Shown piece after piece: positions 26,601-38,800 of a stretch of 64,000 bases of DNA. The stretch spans positions 35,068,967 through 35,132,966 of the forward strand of contig OY821744.1 in NCBI GenBank assembly GCA_963682055.1, read 5' to 3'. The notes under the pieces are model-generated. The model searched no databases, was not told where the DNA came from, and saw only the letters and a list, made by a program, of their open reading frames with translations. Numbering within the stretch: position 1 is the first letter of the stretch; each line of letters starts with the position of its first letter. A program made the translations under genes and the position numbers. This DNA is from Primula veris. Lineage: Eukaryota; Streptophyta; Magnoliopsida; Ericales; Primulaceae.

Positions 26601-29600
26601 GCTGCGACAATGAGAGTTATCCTCGTATTTGCTTAATGGCTGAGTTGGTGTAGAAGATTTCGGTCGAATCATATGCCCATTTGGTTGTAGATTTTGAGCT
26701 TGTATTTCTTCTTTTTTAGTTGAAAAGCTATACTGTAACCGGTGACCAGTTTAAAAGCGGAGTTTTAAGTTTTGGCCTGAAATTCTAGAAGCTTTAAGCT
26801 GGATGGACCCATTTTTTCTCAACCCCCTAAAAACAGCATATTTTCTTAAGTCTGCAATCAACCAAGTATAACTTTGATCCTCATATTTTGTTAATATCCG
26901 TAGGCTGTGCTGGATGGGGGAAGAGATCTGTTCCTTGAATAGTATGTCAATCAGATATCAGTTTATTGAAGTACTGCTAGACAAGAATCAAGCTATTGAT
27001 TTTTGGAGTTTGATTCTCATATTCTCTCTTTATGTCCGTAGGCTAAGCTGGGTGGGGAAGATATCGGCTATAGTTTCCGAAGAGATCTTAAACTTATAAG
27101 CGAAGTCCAAGCACCATTTCGAGGAGTGAGAAGGTTTTTCTACGTGGCATTTTCTGCAGCTGCTGGGATTTCATTATTCTTGACTATGCCCAGGTTATTT
27201 CTTGCCGTCCAAGGAGGTGAAGGGGCCCCTAATTTGCTTGAGACGTCCCAAAATGCGGCAATAAATCTGGGAGGTATGCATCGACCGACTAAAAATTTAC
27301 ATTTGTTTCCCGTTGGCTTATTGTGGTCCTTCAGTTTGTAACTATGTACTATCATCCATGTTCTGTTTAGTACCCCGTAGTACCTTTTTTTCTTCATATT
27401 AGTACCTTGGACTATTGTTTTTGGTCGGTTTAGTAAAATCCATAGTTGTGGTAAACCTTCAAATATTTTCAGATTGACCAAAATACTTCTGTACTAATTT
27501 GACAAAAAAATGGTGACGCTGGGTAGAAAGTAGAGAAACTGGATACTAAACTATACTGAAATCCCGCCTGCTTGTATTAGTTGATTGGACCTTGATACAT
27601 CCCACACTGTGTCCAGTGATCCAAATTCCATGTTTGATCTGAATGAGTGACCCTATACCTGGTTAGAAATGAAATTTAGGCTTGTGGTCTCCATTCTGTA
27701 AGGGCAATTCTAAAATTTCACATTGTTTCTAAGCCTGGAATATTTTCTCTGAGGGACTGCTTGCTAGAGGTTTTGTGATAGAATAATCTTAATCGCCTAA
27801 AAAAGTTGCATGCATGGGAGTTGAGACAATTTTTGTTCAGTTTGGTCGATTACTCTCCAAAATATACAATCAAGTCTTAATCATATTCTGACAGTTGCAG
27901 AGTTGCATGTTTGTTAAAAACTCAAGAATGTTAGCACATTATGGGTGCCAGTTTTCACCATGTGAATGATTGATTACACCCCAAAAAGGCCATATTGCGT
28001 TGAAAACAATCAAAGACTCCAGTGTCAGGGTTAAATTACGAAAACTGTTTTATTTATAACTGATGTTTTAAATCAGCAAAATGCAGGTATAGCTGTTTTT
28101 GTGGCCTTGTTTTTGTGGGATAACAAGAAAGAAGAGGAACAAATTGAACAAATCTCTCGAACTGAAACTCTTTCAAGACTGCCTCTCAGGCTTTCAACCA
28201 ATCGGGTCGTTGAACTTGTACAATTACGTGACACTGTCAGGCCAGTAAGTGCTATGAATTTTTCTTTTTTTTTTTGGTAAATAAAAGTCTTTTTATGTCC
28301 TTTACTTATCATCAAAAATGTTTGTCTGGTCCATCTAACCTAATGTACATGTACTTTTTCTTCAAGTAATTTCTTAAAAACCAAATTAATTCTTTCAAAA
28401 ATTGACCATTTAACTAAGATTTTAACTAGTTTTCACTTCTTCTAATACTAGAAGGTTACTTTTTACATTCTGCCAAACAGTCAACTAAAAAGTAGACTTA
28501 TTTACCCCTCGCGAAATAAATATACTTTTGTACTCTTTTTTTTTTTGAGAAATACTTTTGTACTTGTATGTGCAGGTTATTTTAGCTGGGAAAAAGGAGA
28601 CGGTCACTTTAGCAATGAAAAAGGTCGAAAGATTTCGTAGCGATCTTCTTAAGAGAGGAGTTCTTTTAGTCCCGGTTATATGGGGTGAGGGTGATAAGCA
28701 ACCTCAGACAGAGAAAAAAGGGTTTGGGGTTTCTACGAAAGCCGCTACTTCTCTTCCTTCTATAGGGGTAAAATCCTATAAATTCTGTCTTTGAAATCTA
28801 TACATTTTTGTTTTGTTGATTATTTATTTATAAATGTTTTTATGCTAGGAAGATTTTGAGAAACGTGCTCAATCAGTGACGGCAAAATCGAAATTGCAAG
28901 CTGAGGCTCGGTTTAGGGCTGAAGTTGTATCCCCTGCAGAATGGGAGAGGTATATTTGATACAGTGACACTTATCTTAGTAAAAAATAATTGGTATACAT
29001 AATTATGTATTTACATAATCAGGTGTCAACGGCACTTTTGCGATTGCAAAATGCTTTTATGGATGCTACTTGTGTTTGCTACCATCTTTATCTAATAACT
29101 AGACTACGACTATCATTTTTTCTGCATCCGCTGGTTCATTGCGTTTTAGATATTTGGGCTTGTTGTGTTTAATTTTTTGGGATTTTTAATTAGATGGATA
29201 AAGGATCAACAGAAGTCTGAAGGAGTTGCTCCAGGTGAGGATGTATATATCATACTGCGCCTAGATGGTCGTGTTCGCAGATCGGGAAGGGTTAGTTTCC
29301 TCGTTTGGTTGTTTTGTTTACTTATCCCAAATTGTGTGACAGTGAAGTTCTGTAGTTATAAATGCACTTCATGTTTTTTCCCCCTTCCAAAAATGAGTTT
29401 TGCTAACAAATAAAAATTCACAGTTTGTTAGCTTGATAAAAAAAATGTCACCGACCTCGCCTTTTCAGTTTTTTATTAGCATTGAAAATTTTGTAACTTG
29501 AATTGTATCGATGTTTTTTCTTTCCCTCTCTTACAGGGCATGCCGGACTGGGAACAAATTCTGCAGGAATTGCCACCCATGGACGCACTGCTCAGCAAAC

Positions 29601-29611
29601 TCGAAAGATAA
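23679..29611 (+). CDS. LPA1: LPA1 (LOW PSII ACCUMULATION 1), photosystem II assembly
   Basis: A chloroplast TPR protein of the thylakoid membrane that in Arabidopsis assists D1 and PSII assembly. Nine exons (23679-23921, 25879-25982, 26171-26306, 27042-27273, 28087-28244, 28576-28767, 28849-28949, 29194-29290, 29537-29611) encode 445 residues. Residues 1 to about 47 are Ser/Lys/Thr-rich and acid-poor, a plastid transit peptide. TPR-like helices follow (CVNLGLSLFSTGRVKDALVQ and YYNKACCHAYRGEGKKAAEC regions). Two membrane segments are FFYVAFSAAAGISLFLTMP and GIAVFVALFLW, followed by the conserved stromal domain with LPLRLSTNRVVELVQLRDTV and SPAEWERWIKDQQ, ending LLSKLER. All exon phases agree. 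Intron 1 is repeat-rich. The next gene is RALF, as in Arabidopsis. Confidence 0.95.
23972..24900. repeat. Irregular tandem repeat in LPA1 intron 1
   Basis: Five copies of a unit containing GAGCTTTCAAATATG, TTTAATGTCTTTTTAG and TGCTCTTATTTAGTTCACAT occur at about 24111, 24349, 24488, 24634 and 24826. Spacing varies (238, 139, 146, about 190). Non-coding. Confidence 0.75.
25110..25558. mobile_element. RTE-type retroposon tail with a 44-bp tandem array
   Basis: The phrase ATAGCCGACCCCAAGTGGTT...GGATTAAGGC resembles the conserved 3' end of plant RTE-type LINEs, as I remember it. From 25289 the tail unit is repeated about six times at 44-bp spacing (starts at 25328, 25372, 25416, 25460, 25504, 25548). 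It lies in LPA1 intron 1. The family assignment is from memory and moderate; the array is seen directly. Confidence 0.55.
26419..26868. mobile_element. Tourist-like element(s) in LPA1 intron 3
   Basis: Begins GGCCTTGTTTGCTTGCA after TAA and closes with TGCAATCAACCAAGTA followed by TAA, giving inverted ends with a possible TAA target duplication, the PIF/Harbinger style. An inner unit starts again at about 26680 (ATTTGGTTGTAG), so two members may be nested. Confidence 0.55.
26878..26950 (+). pseudogene. Decayed duplicate of the LPA1 exon 4 acceptor
   Basis: The sequence ATATCCGTAG|GCTGTGCTGGATGGGGGAAG (acceptor at 26903) closely resembles the true intron 3/exon 4 junction ATGTCCGTAG|GCTAAGCTGGGTGGGGAAG at 27041, 138 bases downstream. 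The upstream polypyrimidine phrase (GATCCTCATATT against GATTCTCATATT) is duplicated too. The copy soon hits a stop (TTGAATAG), so it is a decoy or relic, not an exon. Confidence 0.65.
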
Positions 29612-32600
29612 CAGTTTTCTATGTTCATGTAGTCACGGTATGCAGTTGTAAAATTTCAAACTTCGATGTAACCGATGAGTATATAGCTAGAGGCGTTGTT
29701 TCCATGTGGCTTTTGCCAGGATCTTGTTGTAAATTCTTTTGAAAATACTGCATCACATTGTTATCTGTGTCGAATTTTAAAACATATTGCTGACTTTATG
29801 AAATCGTTGATATTTTATATTTTGGTGCCTAAATCTTTATGACTTTATATTAATAAGCATGGGTCTGTATTATTATTATTATTATTATTATTATTCTATA
29901 ACCAAGCAGCCAGAATGGAATCTTGATTTCTTTGGGGAAACAAATTTGGCAACAGAAGTTCAAATTCTCCTCACTTGGTTGGTTTGCATGTATTTATATT
30001 ATAAGAAATAATTTCCATTTTACACCAAAAGTCGTATCCTCAAACTATGGATTTGCACAAATGCAAAAAACTAACCACATGCTGATGCATACACTTCAGA
30101 TTTAAGTTTTTATTTGTAGAAAGTTGGTTGGTTTAAAAATATTTGTGCCATTTTTGAAACACTTATGTGCATAGGAAAAGTAACCGAGAAAATAATATAA
30201 GTACGGAAAACGGAGGGGGTCACGGTGACCGCCCAAAAGGGAGTCTAATCACGGTGAGAATTCTGGTGTTATATTATGCAGATATCATATCATACTATTA
30301 ATATAAACAAACTCAAGAAAAGTTGAGTCTGCCCAATTTTGACCAATTTTTTCAAAAATGCACTCACTCTATTTTAATAATTACCGATATACATAATCTA
30401 ATTAATTAACTATTTGTCCTTACTATATTTTTCTAATTACGGATGTATCCTAAATTAATTAACAATTCGTTTTAACCTCCATAACTATAATAAATGATAA
30501 CAAATTTGAATATTATGTTAAAAATAAAATATATTACGAGATTTATGTCATTACGCGTATCACACGTGATGTGTGAGTAACTTTTACTAGTGTTTATATA
30601 GTAGATAGTATGATATGACAATTTCCATGTGTATGTAATTAATTAATTAACTCATTTAGGATGGTGAAGGCAATTATTCTCTTGGGTAGGTGTTGAAAAG
30701 GTCATTTTACAAATGAGAAAGCAAATGAATTATTATAGTAAAGTAAGAAGATTATAGACAAATTTGAGAAGGTTTATGGAGATAAGATTGGTTAACTTTC
30801 TTTGCTTATAATGTCAAGAACTCTGTATGATTTTATTCTTTAATTTACTTTTTGGAAGCTTAACTTTCTTTTTCTTGCAACTATTCTTAAAAATTAATAA
30901 TGATTCTCTAGAATATTTAGACAACTAATCTTTAGAAGGTTGTTGAGGTTTTGGAAAGATTCTTCATTTTCTTTACTCATGTATGATTGGTTTTCTTTAC
31001 TTTCTAGGTAATACCAAGTTTAAGAATTAAGGTGACATACACTTGTCAAAACCTTTAAAGGGATGAGCTATATACTTCATAAAAAAAAAAAAAAAAGGAA
31101 AAACCTTGTCCTATTTTCAATTTTATGAGATAAGGTTTTTACTTTTAAGGCGGGTCCGGTTTGCGGTTACATGGTTTTTAGCGGATCCGTTTTTAGGTTG
31201 CGGTTATTTTTGACAATCCTATTACAGTATGGTAAATTTTTTAAAGCAAAAGTAATTTTGTAGTATATTGTTTTTATTGAGTAATATGAAGGACACCATA
31301 TTCCAAATTACTCATATTATGTTTTATTTTTGCTTATTGACTTGAAATAAAGTCACAATTTCCATGTGTGTTAGTAGCTCCATCCTGGTCAAATTATGTG
31401 ACTTCTTCCATTTGGCATTAAAGTTTTAAAAAAATTCAATAAATAGTCTATTGGACATATATTGAAAAACAAAGGAACAACTTGAATTTAACTTAGTATT
31501 ATATTTATCTGATTTTTCTAAAAAAAAAAGTTTGGCACAACCAGAGCAAAGTAAGAGCAACCATTGTAGCTTGCTAATTATTTTCTCTAAATTCGATTAA
31601 AAAAAAAGTTAAAAACTATACATTTTCTTATTATATACATAACATTTTTACATCCACACAAAACATCAGCTTCCTTATAAACTTTCTTATTTTCTATCTC
31701 TCTTTTTTTAAACATTATTTTTATGTAATCATAATGCCATATCATTCTTGTAAATAATATAAGTAACACTTTTTGTTCCGTTTATACGAGGAATATTGGA
31801 CTACCATCAAATTTTAAAGATATTTTTTGAGAAACCTGATAATTGAGATTTTTTTGCTAAAAACTAATAAAGTTACTCAAAATATGAATTAAAACATCAT
31901 ATAAGGTGGTTGATAAAAGCTAAAAAGTAGAATAGTAATGTTTGGGTGGTTGGAATTTCACTAACCAGAAACAACTTGTGAATATTTAAGGTGTCATTAC
32001 AAAGTTACAATTCATAATCATAAGTATTTAGTAAGTATTAATAAATAATAATCAAGTATGAAAACAAAGGAACAAGTGTGTTAATCTTGTAATTTCTACC
32101 AATTTTTGTATAATTTTCCACAAACTACCATGCTTAAAATATACTCCCGCCGGCATGTTTTTTTTTCTCTGAAATAAAAAATAAAATAAAAAATATTGCA
32201 TATAACCCCATTTACAATATCTTTTTATGCAAACAATCTTCATATACTTTTATAAACTGCAATTGAACCCTTATCGACTTATAGTGTTTACTTTAATGCG
32301 CTTAAGTGTGCTACTATATATTCTTGTTATCGAAAAGCTCTTTCAAAGAGAATTTTTTTACAATAAAGTAGGATCGAGCCATGACTCTCTCGGATTCTAA
32401 ACTGCTTTCATCCGCTCTAACAAAATACCAAACCCCTTTGGATTTCGACACATATACTTCGCCAGTATTTGTACATGTTTTATGAAGAAAGAAAGTAATA
32501 ATTAATAAATCTGAAACATGAAGATTTTATTGTCAAATCACATCCGGTCGGTCACTTTTAAAAATAAAATCTTATTATTATTACTTCTAAATGTAACGTT

Positions 32601-32844
32601 GAATAGGCGAGGAAAACCGTATTGTATTAGTACACGAAACTATAACATTTTCAAAACGGTAATTGATTTTTGATGCTATATACAAACATTCCATATCACA
32701 TGGGGCTAATTGCATAACACTAATAGTAATTTATTCACATCTTTGCCCAAAAATACATAAATATATAGAGATGGCTAGAATTCAAACACTAACAAAGACA
32801 TATATAAGAGAAAAGGAGAATAACAAGAAGAAAACAAGCCGGCA
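29612..32844. other. Intergenic region LPA1 / RALF
   Basis: No coding exon seen. It contains the LPA1 3'UTR, a TAT microsatellite (about 29868-29894), a mini-Helitron (30285-30590) and AT-rich DNA. The final 100 bases have AATATATAGAG at about 32759 and an A-rich leader, a possible RALF promoter and 5'UTR. Confidence 0.55.
30285..30590 (+). mobile_element. Mini-Helitron, copy 1
   Basis: The 5' end reads A|TCATATCATACTATTA. The 3' end has a hairpin with stem TCACAC/GTGTGA (30560-30565, 30571-30576), a 10-base spacer, then CTAG at 30587-30590 followed by T. Helitrons start with TC, end in a hairpin plus CTRR, and insert between A and T, and all of these are visible. No Rep/helicase coding, so non-autonomous. 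Confidence 0.7.
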
Positions 32845-33162
32845 ATGACGAGATTTTCGATGACATTTATGTTCTCTCTCCTCCTCATCGTCGTAGCCTC
32901 GGCAACAAACTTGGAATGGTCTGTACCCATGAAGGCTGAATGTGACGGTTCAATGGCAGAATGTTTGCTAGAAGAGTTTGAAATGGACTCGGAAATAAAC
33001 AGGCGTATTTTAGCAACGGCGAATAAAATAAGCTACGATGCACTCGATAAGAACAAAGTTCCGTGTTCGAAAAAAGGAGCATCGTATTATAATTGTAAGA
33101 CTGGGGCTCAGGCTAACCCGTACCAACGTGGTTGTAACGCTATTACTAAGTGCAGGAGCTGA
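32845..33162 (+). CDS. RALF: RALF peptide precursor
   Basis: Rapid alkalinization factor, a secreted Cys-rich hormone perceived by FERONIA-type receptor kinases at the cell wall. It is a single-exon 105-residue preproprotein. A signal peptide covers about residues 1-20 (hydrophobic FSLLLIVVASA), with propeptide Cys33 and Cys40. The site-1-protease motif RRIL is at 53-56. The mature peptide has Cys74, Cys84, Cys97 and Cys103 in the CSKKGASYYNC / GAQANPYQRGC arrangement of the RALF1/33 group. The motif usually written YISY reads KISY (61-64), lacking the first Tyr. The start follows an A-rich leader and gives a normal signal peptide. The gene sits downstream of LPA1. Confidence 0.94.
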   Translation: MTRFSMTFMFSLLLIVVASATNLEWSVPMKAECDGSMAECLLEEFEMDSEINRRILATANKISYDALDKNKVPCSKKGASYYNCKTGAQANPYQRGCNAITKCRS

Positions 33163-35835
33163 TTATGTTATTTCTTTTCGTTTGTTCGAGTTATTAATAA
33201 TTGTTTTTTTTTCTTGGCTTTTTGTTTTTGGATTTTGTAAAATTTAATTCTAGATTTGGGTTGTGTCTTGCTTGGATGATATTGTGATACGAATTTCAGT
33301 TGAAATTCATGAAAAAAGAATCGATGGCTTATTGGTTTTCAGCTCTTAAGCTCTTAACTTATTTGTTTTATTGTTTCTATGCTGCATTTTGTTTCTTGTA
33401 ATTCTCTTTGTTGATATGTAATATATAGTTTTTAGATATTGTTTGGAGGCCTTTTTTTCGCAAGCTTAAATAAGTTGGCTTATTAGCTTAAAAGCTACAA
33501 CACTCTAAAGTTACAATTTGCTTCACAACCTTGTAAAATTAGCTGAATTTAACTTTTTGGAGTTGAGCAGTTATTTTGCCACACAGATTTTTTAACTATT
33601 GCTTTTAACTTAAAAGTGGTAAAGTAATTGTTATAAACTGATTTGTCTGTTTTGTCGTTTATGATTTATAGGTTTAGTACACCAAACTATCTGTTTTTAA
33701 CGATTTGGATACCCACCTTTCAAATTTTCCAATTTAGGTACCATACTACGATAACTTTTCAATTTAGGTACTACCGTCTAAATAAATCACGGAATCATGT
33801 CACGTGACATTTGACAAACATTAATTTGAGAGACTAATTTGACAATTTTGCACAAAAATATGCTATCTTATAAAAATATTTTTCCCAATTTCACACATAA
33901 CAAAAATTTGGATTATATGCTAAAAAAAATTATGAGTGAAATTGGGAGGAAATTTTTTCTAGAATGACATATTTTTGTGCAAAATTGTCAAATTAGTCTT
34001 TCAAATTAATGTTTGTCAAATGTCACGTGATATGATTTTGTGATTTATTAAGACGGTGGTACCTAAATTGGAAATTTATTATAGTGTGGTACCTAAATTG
34101 GAAAATTTGAAAGGTGGGTATCCAAATCGTTAACCGCACTATAGCTTGGTGTAGTAAATGTATTTTTTTTCCCATTTATCATATGAAAGAAGCAAATGAA
34201 GTTAAATAAGCCCATGCTTCTTAGGCTCTAACAAGCCGGCTTATTCGGTTAAAAAGTACAGCCAAACAAGCTATAAATTGTCAGTCTTCTAAATTTAGTT
34301 TTTTTTTTCCCAGTGGTTAACGAATTGTTGAGCTGCTCAGTATAACAATTGCTTAATTGGGTCCCTTGGTAATTTATGGAATCTACATTGAAATTTGATC
34401 ATTTTTTTATGTGATAGTCATGCTCTTTCAGGAATAAACCAAAAAAAAAAAGTTGATCCAAGTATCATTTAATTAACATCACTTAAATAAAATAAGCCAG
34501 GACTTCTTCGTTTAGGTGCACCAGCAGCAGAATATTATCAATCCGTCAGCATTTTCGGGAACCTCTCTTAAACCGTGACAATTAGTTTCTCCTTTAAAAC
34601 GCGCTTTCCGTTTCCACCTTTCTATTCTTTTACGTCTAAATTTTAGAAATTCTCATTTACTTTTATATTTCACGTTACCGTTTCCTGCTTCTATTTTTCC
34701 CGGGCAACTATGTTCAAAAGAATAACTGTACTGGGCAAATTATGAATAGTTTAGTAAAACTTTTCTCACGTAGTGTTGAATTTGGAAACACTATTGACTG
34801 CAATTAAGGATGTTTGAAGGCATGTGAGACATAATCTTTATGATAAAGCACTAAAAGAATAATCAGATCTTTTGAAAAGCCATAAATTTCTGTAAAAGTT
34901 GTAAAAATCAGAGTGGGGTTTACTTTATTTAGGAGCTAGTAATCAACTTACGATTAAAGTGATCTTTTAGAAGATACTGTTTAACATGTTTGGAACATGA
35001 AAACCACTGATTGTGAAATTAAATTGACTTTTAAAAATGCACTCCAGCGAGATCACTACCAAAAAAGAGCCACAATCGTGAGAAGAATAAATAGTTTCGG
35101 AAGAAAAATCTTTGAAAAACTCCAATTTAAAGCTGTTTCGAACCTTTTCAGGAGCGTACAAAATAACCTAAAACCTGACCTAGGAGCATGGTACCAAAAA
35201 CTGTGAAGATTTAATATGCGAAAAAGAAAATGAAAAAAATGACAAAAGGCACATCGGGGTAAAAATACAAGCAGGCCAGAGTTGCAGACTCGCACCAACG
35301 ATTCAAGTGTACCTAAGCAGAAATATGTAAATCTAATACAACAGTCGTAACATATAAAACTGTCACTTACAACAATTCAATGGATTGCTTGAACCAGATA
35401 CAAGTATATTTTGCTCTCGAAACTTCCAAACACATGTAACAATTGATGGACACAAATAAAAAAACTTATTTTCAACCTCAAATAGCAAACTAATATCCAT
35501 AGAAATAAGCTGAAGCCAAACAAGCCCGTAATAAGAACACAAAGCCCTCGTGTGGAATAATCATGTTTTTTTGCCCAATTAGAAACAAACATATCAGTAC
35601 ACAAGAAATTACCTAAAATTTGATTCCACTCTGCTTCGGAGTCAAAATTGAAGTGTTTGTCCTATAAATAGAAATGTGGGAAGAAATAAGAAAATTCTAC
35701 CAACTTTGGGTATTCAAACATAAACAAAATATTCACTGTGCTCTTTAGCACAATCAGCAAACTAGTTCTACATGCCATGTGCATGTGAAAAAACAAGAAA
35801 AATGACAACGGGGAAAACAAGAAGGCCTTGACTCA
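33163..35835. other. Intergenic region RALF / ALG3
   Basis: Contains the RALF 3'UTR, remnants of a Tourist-like element (about 33440-33560 and 34200-34275) apparently split by the large foldback at 33673-34158, and about 1.5 kb without recognisable features. A 69-codon open frame at 34997-35206 matches nothing I know. Confidence 0.55.
33673..34158. mobile_element. 486-bp foldback element
   Basis: Two arms of about 220 bp are near-perfect reverse complements around a loop of about 45 bases. The left arm begins TTTAGTACACCAAACTAT and the right ends ATAGCTTGGTGTAGTAAA. Mirrored inner words include GATTTGGATACCCACC, TTTAGGTACC, GTCACGTGAC and AATTTTGCACAAAAATATG. It is non-coding and should fold into a long hairpin RNA if transcribed. 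Confidence 0.85.
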
Positions 35836-38800
35836 TTAGTTTATCTTGCTTTTGCTTGATGATTTTAGTTTAGAGTCCATGTACGGATACTCAGGTGGAG
35901 CAGTCCATAAGCCCCAAAGAATAAATAAGTGAGCACACAGCAGAATAGCAGATGAATATACACTTGATGGATATACATTCCAGCAGAACTCCACAGCAAT
36001 TAATATGATTAATCTGCACAGGAAGCGAAATAAAATAAAATATTATTGTATATATATAAGACTTGGGGTTATGATAAACAAAAAAGAATCCCTAAAGAGC
36101 AAAGCCAATTAATTAACTTGGAAAGTTGACCTACCGCACAAAGATAGGGAAAGACGTTTTCCAAAGTAGATATGGTAGGCTGTAAAAGTACCTGCACATG
36201 AAAAGTGAAAATATTACCAGAAATAATTATGTTCTCCTGAAAAAAATTTAAGCAAAAAGAAATACTTCGATATAAAATACTACTTTTCATGCAGTATAAA
36301 ATCTTAAGATATAAAAAGCCCACAAAAATATATTAAAATGTTATGATATTGAAAAGATTATCCATAAATAATTACTCGTTAATTTTGTATTTTTATTTGA
36401 TGACCTGCGATGATAGCAAATTAGAAAATCCCAACATAACTTACCATGAGTAAAATTGGTAATGCATGGATCTGGCACAAACAACTCCAATAAAGTTTCC
36501 GAGAAACAAAGTAGTCACAACATCTGAACAAATCCCAAAACAGATTCAGAAGTTAGTCCAGATTGAAAACTAGCCAAAGCGGTACAAATCCTGTCATTAG
36601 GGAGTGATATTACAAAATTATGTTCATGACTTACGATCTCCATTTAAGCTCTTCAAGTTAGACATCTGCAAAGGAAAGGAACTTGAAACCGAAAATCTGA
36701 GCTTTAGAAGATCAAACCTAGACTTCAATAATTTCAGAATTCCACCTTCATGCCTACAAAAATAAAAACAATGAAAAATAAAATAAAGTAAAAGCGTATA
36801 AGTAGTATCTACCATCGGTGATTTATTATGCTTCAATATTGAAAAATGTAACTTCAGGAAAAAGAAAAATCAAGACCAGGTATATCTCTCCTGCCCACCT
36901 CTAAGTTCTAAAGAGCTATCTGAATCTATATTTGACATGGTTTTTTATTTTCCATGTACAATATTCCTAATAGTAATGAGAGAATGTTGTCGAACTCACT
37001 TGCACCATCTATAGTGAGCAAACACTCCAAGTAGCACTAGGTGAGTAACCAGCAAAGATATTGCGAATTCCTTTGACACAAACACTGGTTCAGGAACAAA
37101 TTTGAAATTAACTGACCTGACAAAATTAACATAATATTAAAAAAAAAAACATAAAAGAAACACTAGACTAAAATAAATTAATATTCTGCGTCCTGTCACT
37201 CTAAATGCTTTGGAATAATCATGTACGTCTCAGATAGCTGATAGTTGTACAACTGTAAAAGTCAATTATTTTTGTTAATTGTTTTAAAGGTTGAAAGGAT
37301 TACCAAAAGTGGATGAAGACACGGCCAAGATTGAAGGCTTTCGATAAATATGCAATTGGATGTGCTAACAAAAAGGGCAGCCCGAAAAGAATCTGCATAA
37401 TCATAAGACAAATAAGGCCAATATTTACCCACAAAGAATACCATAGATTAAATAGTCTTGTATCAATTTATTTTCATCTAAAGAATAAAATGGCAAGAAC
37501 TCCACCTGTACCAATGCAGCGCCTGCTAAAGCTGTAATCACGCCAACGATATCCATAGCCTATACTATTTTCCAAAAAAAAATATCAGCACAGTTATTCC
37601 GACACACATGAAATACGTTAAAGTTTTAGGATGATAAAAAAGACAATCATATAATAAGGTACCTTGAACATGAGTAGCAGTAAAGGTGGAGCGTAAAGAA
37701 GCACATTCATCTTTATCGAAACAGCACCACTGTAGCAAAAATCAAATCAAAGTTCATTGCATGTAATGCACTGACACACAAGAGTGAACTGAATTTTTTG
37801 GAATAAATTACCTGAATATAATTAAACCAAGATGCCATTTTTGGTAAACAAAAGAGGCAACAGCAGCATGGAGAAGAGTCATGGCAAAACAGTCATTGAA
37901 AAGACGGAGAACAAAAATGGAATGCACTCTTTTTGATAGACAAAGCAGTGAAAGGGCCCACCATGGAAGCTGCAATACAGATTATTATCATGATACATAT
38001 ACTAGCAAACATTTACATCGCAATATCATTCAGAAATCAAATAAAATTGTGCATTCGAAGAAATATCTTCCTGAGAAGGTAAGGTGTCATGACTCATGAT
38101 GATAAAGTTGTTAAGTTGTAACGCAGCAACGAAACTGAGAATTTTGCAGCATCTCTAAATCAATTATAGTAGTGTAAGGCAGTGATGTCGTAAGGTGTTG
38201 AATAGGCAACAATTCGAAGTATATACAAGTAAATTATCTTCTCTTTAAATAATTTGATAAAAATCTAACTATCACAAGCACAAGGATTTCGGGTTATACA
38301 AGGAACAGTGCATACCAGGTCTGTCTTCACATAGATGAACAACACAATCCCAAGATTAATAATGTAGAGAATGCCAAACAGAACCTGCATCAAAGTCGAA
38401 GAGCGTAACATTTAGATCTAAAGTCAATTACGAGCAAAACTATAAACAGAACCTCCTGAAAGCTCCATGACAAAAAATAAAAAGACTAACATCGCACCAA
38501 ATTCCATCTCAAAACTTCTTAGACTTTTAGTTTAACCGACATTTATAGTAGCAAACTCTAATTATGAAGTATTTCATAGCACATAAGTTCCAGAAGTTTA
38601 ATTCAAGTTTCCGTAGCATACAAGTTCCAGAAACTTAATTCAAGTACCATGGATATAGTACTTATGTTACTTTAAATCCCCAAAACTGATTTGGGCACCG
38701 AAATTGGCACATTATTAAAAATGCAACGAACGATTTAGTAAAATTGGCTCAGATAGATCCAGAGATTGATTAGTGGTTCGTTTCTTATTCCTATTCAAAT

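Noticed and set aside
34997..35206. 69-codon basic open frame between RALF and ALG3
   Set aside because: No family resemblance that I can see and no supporting context. Left unannotated rather than called a gene.
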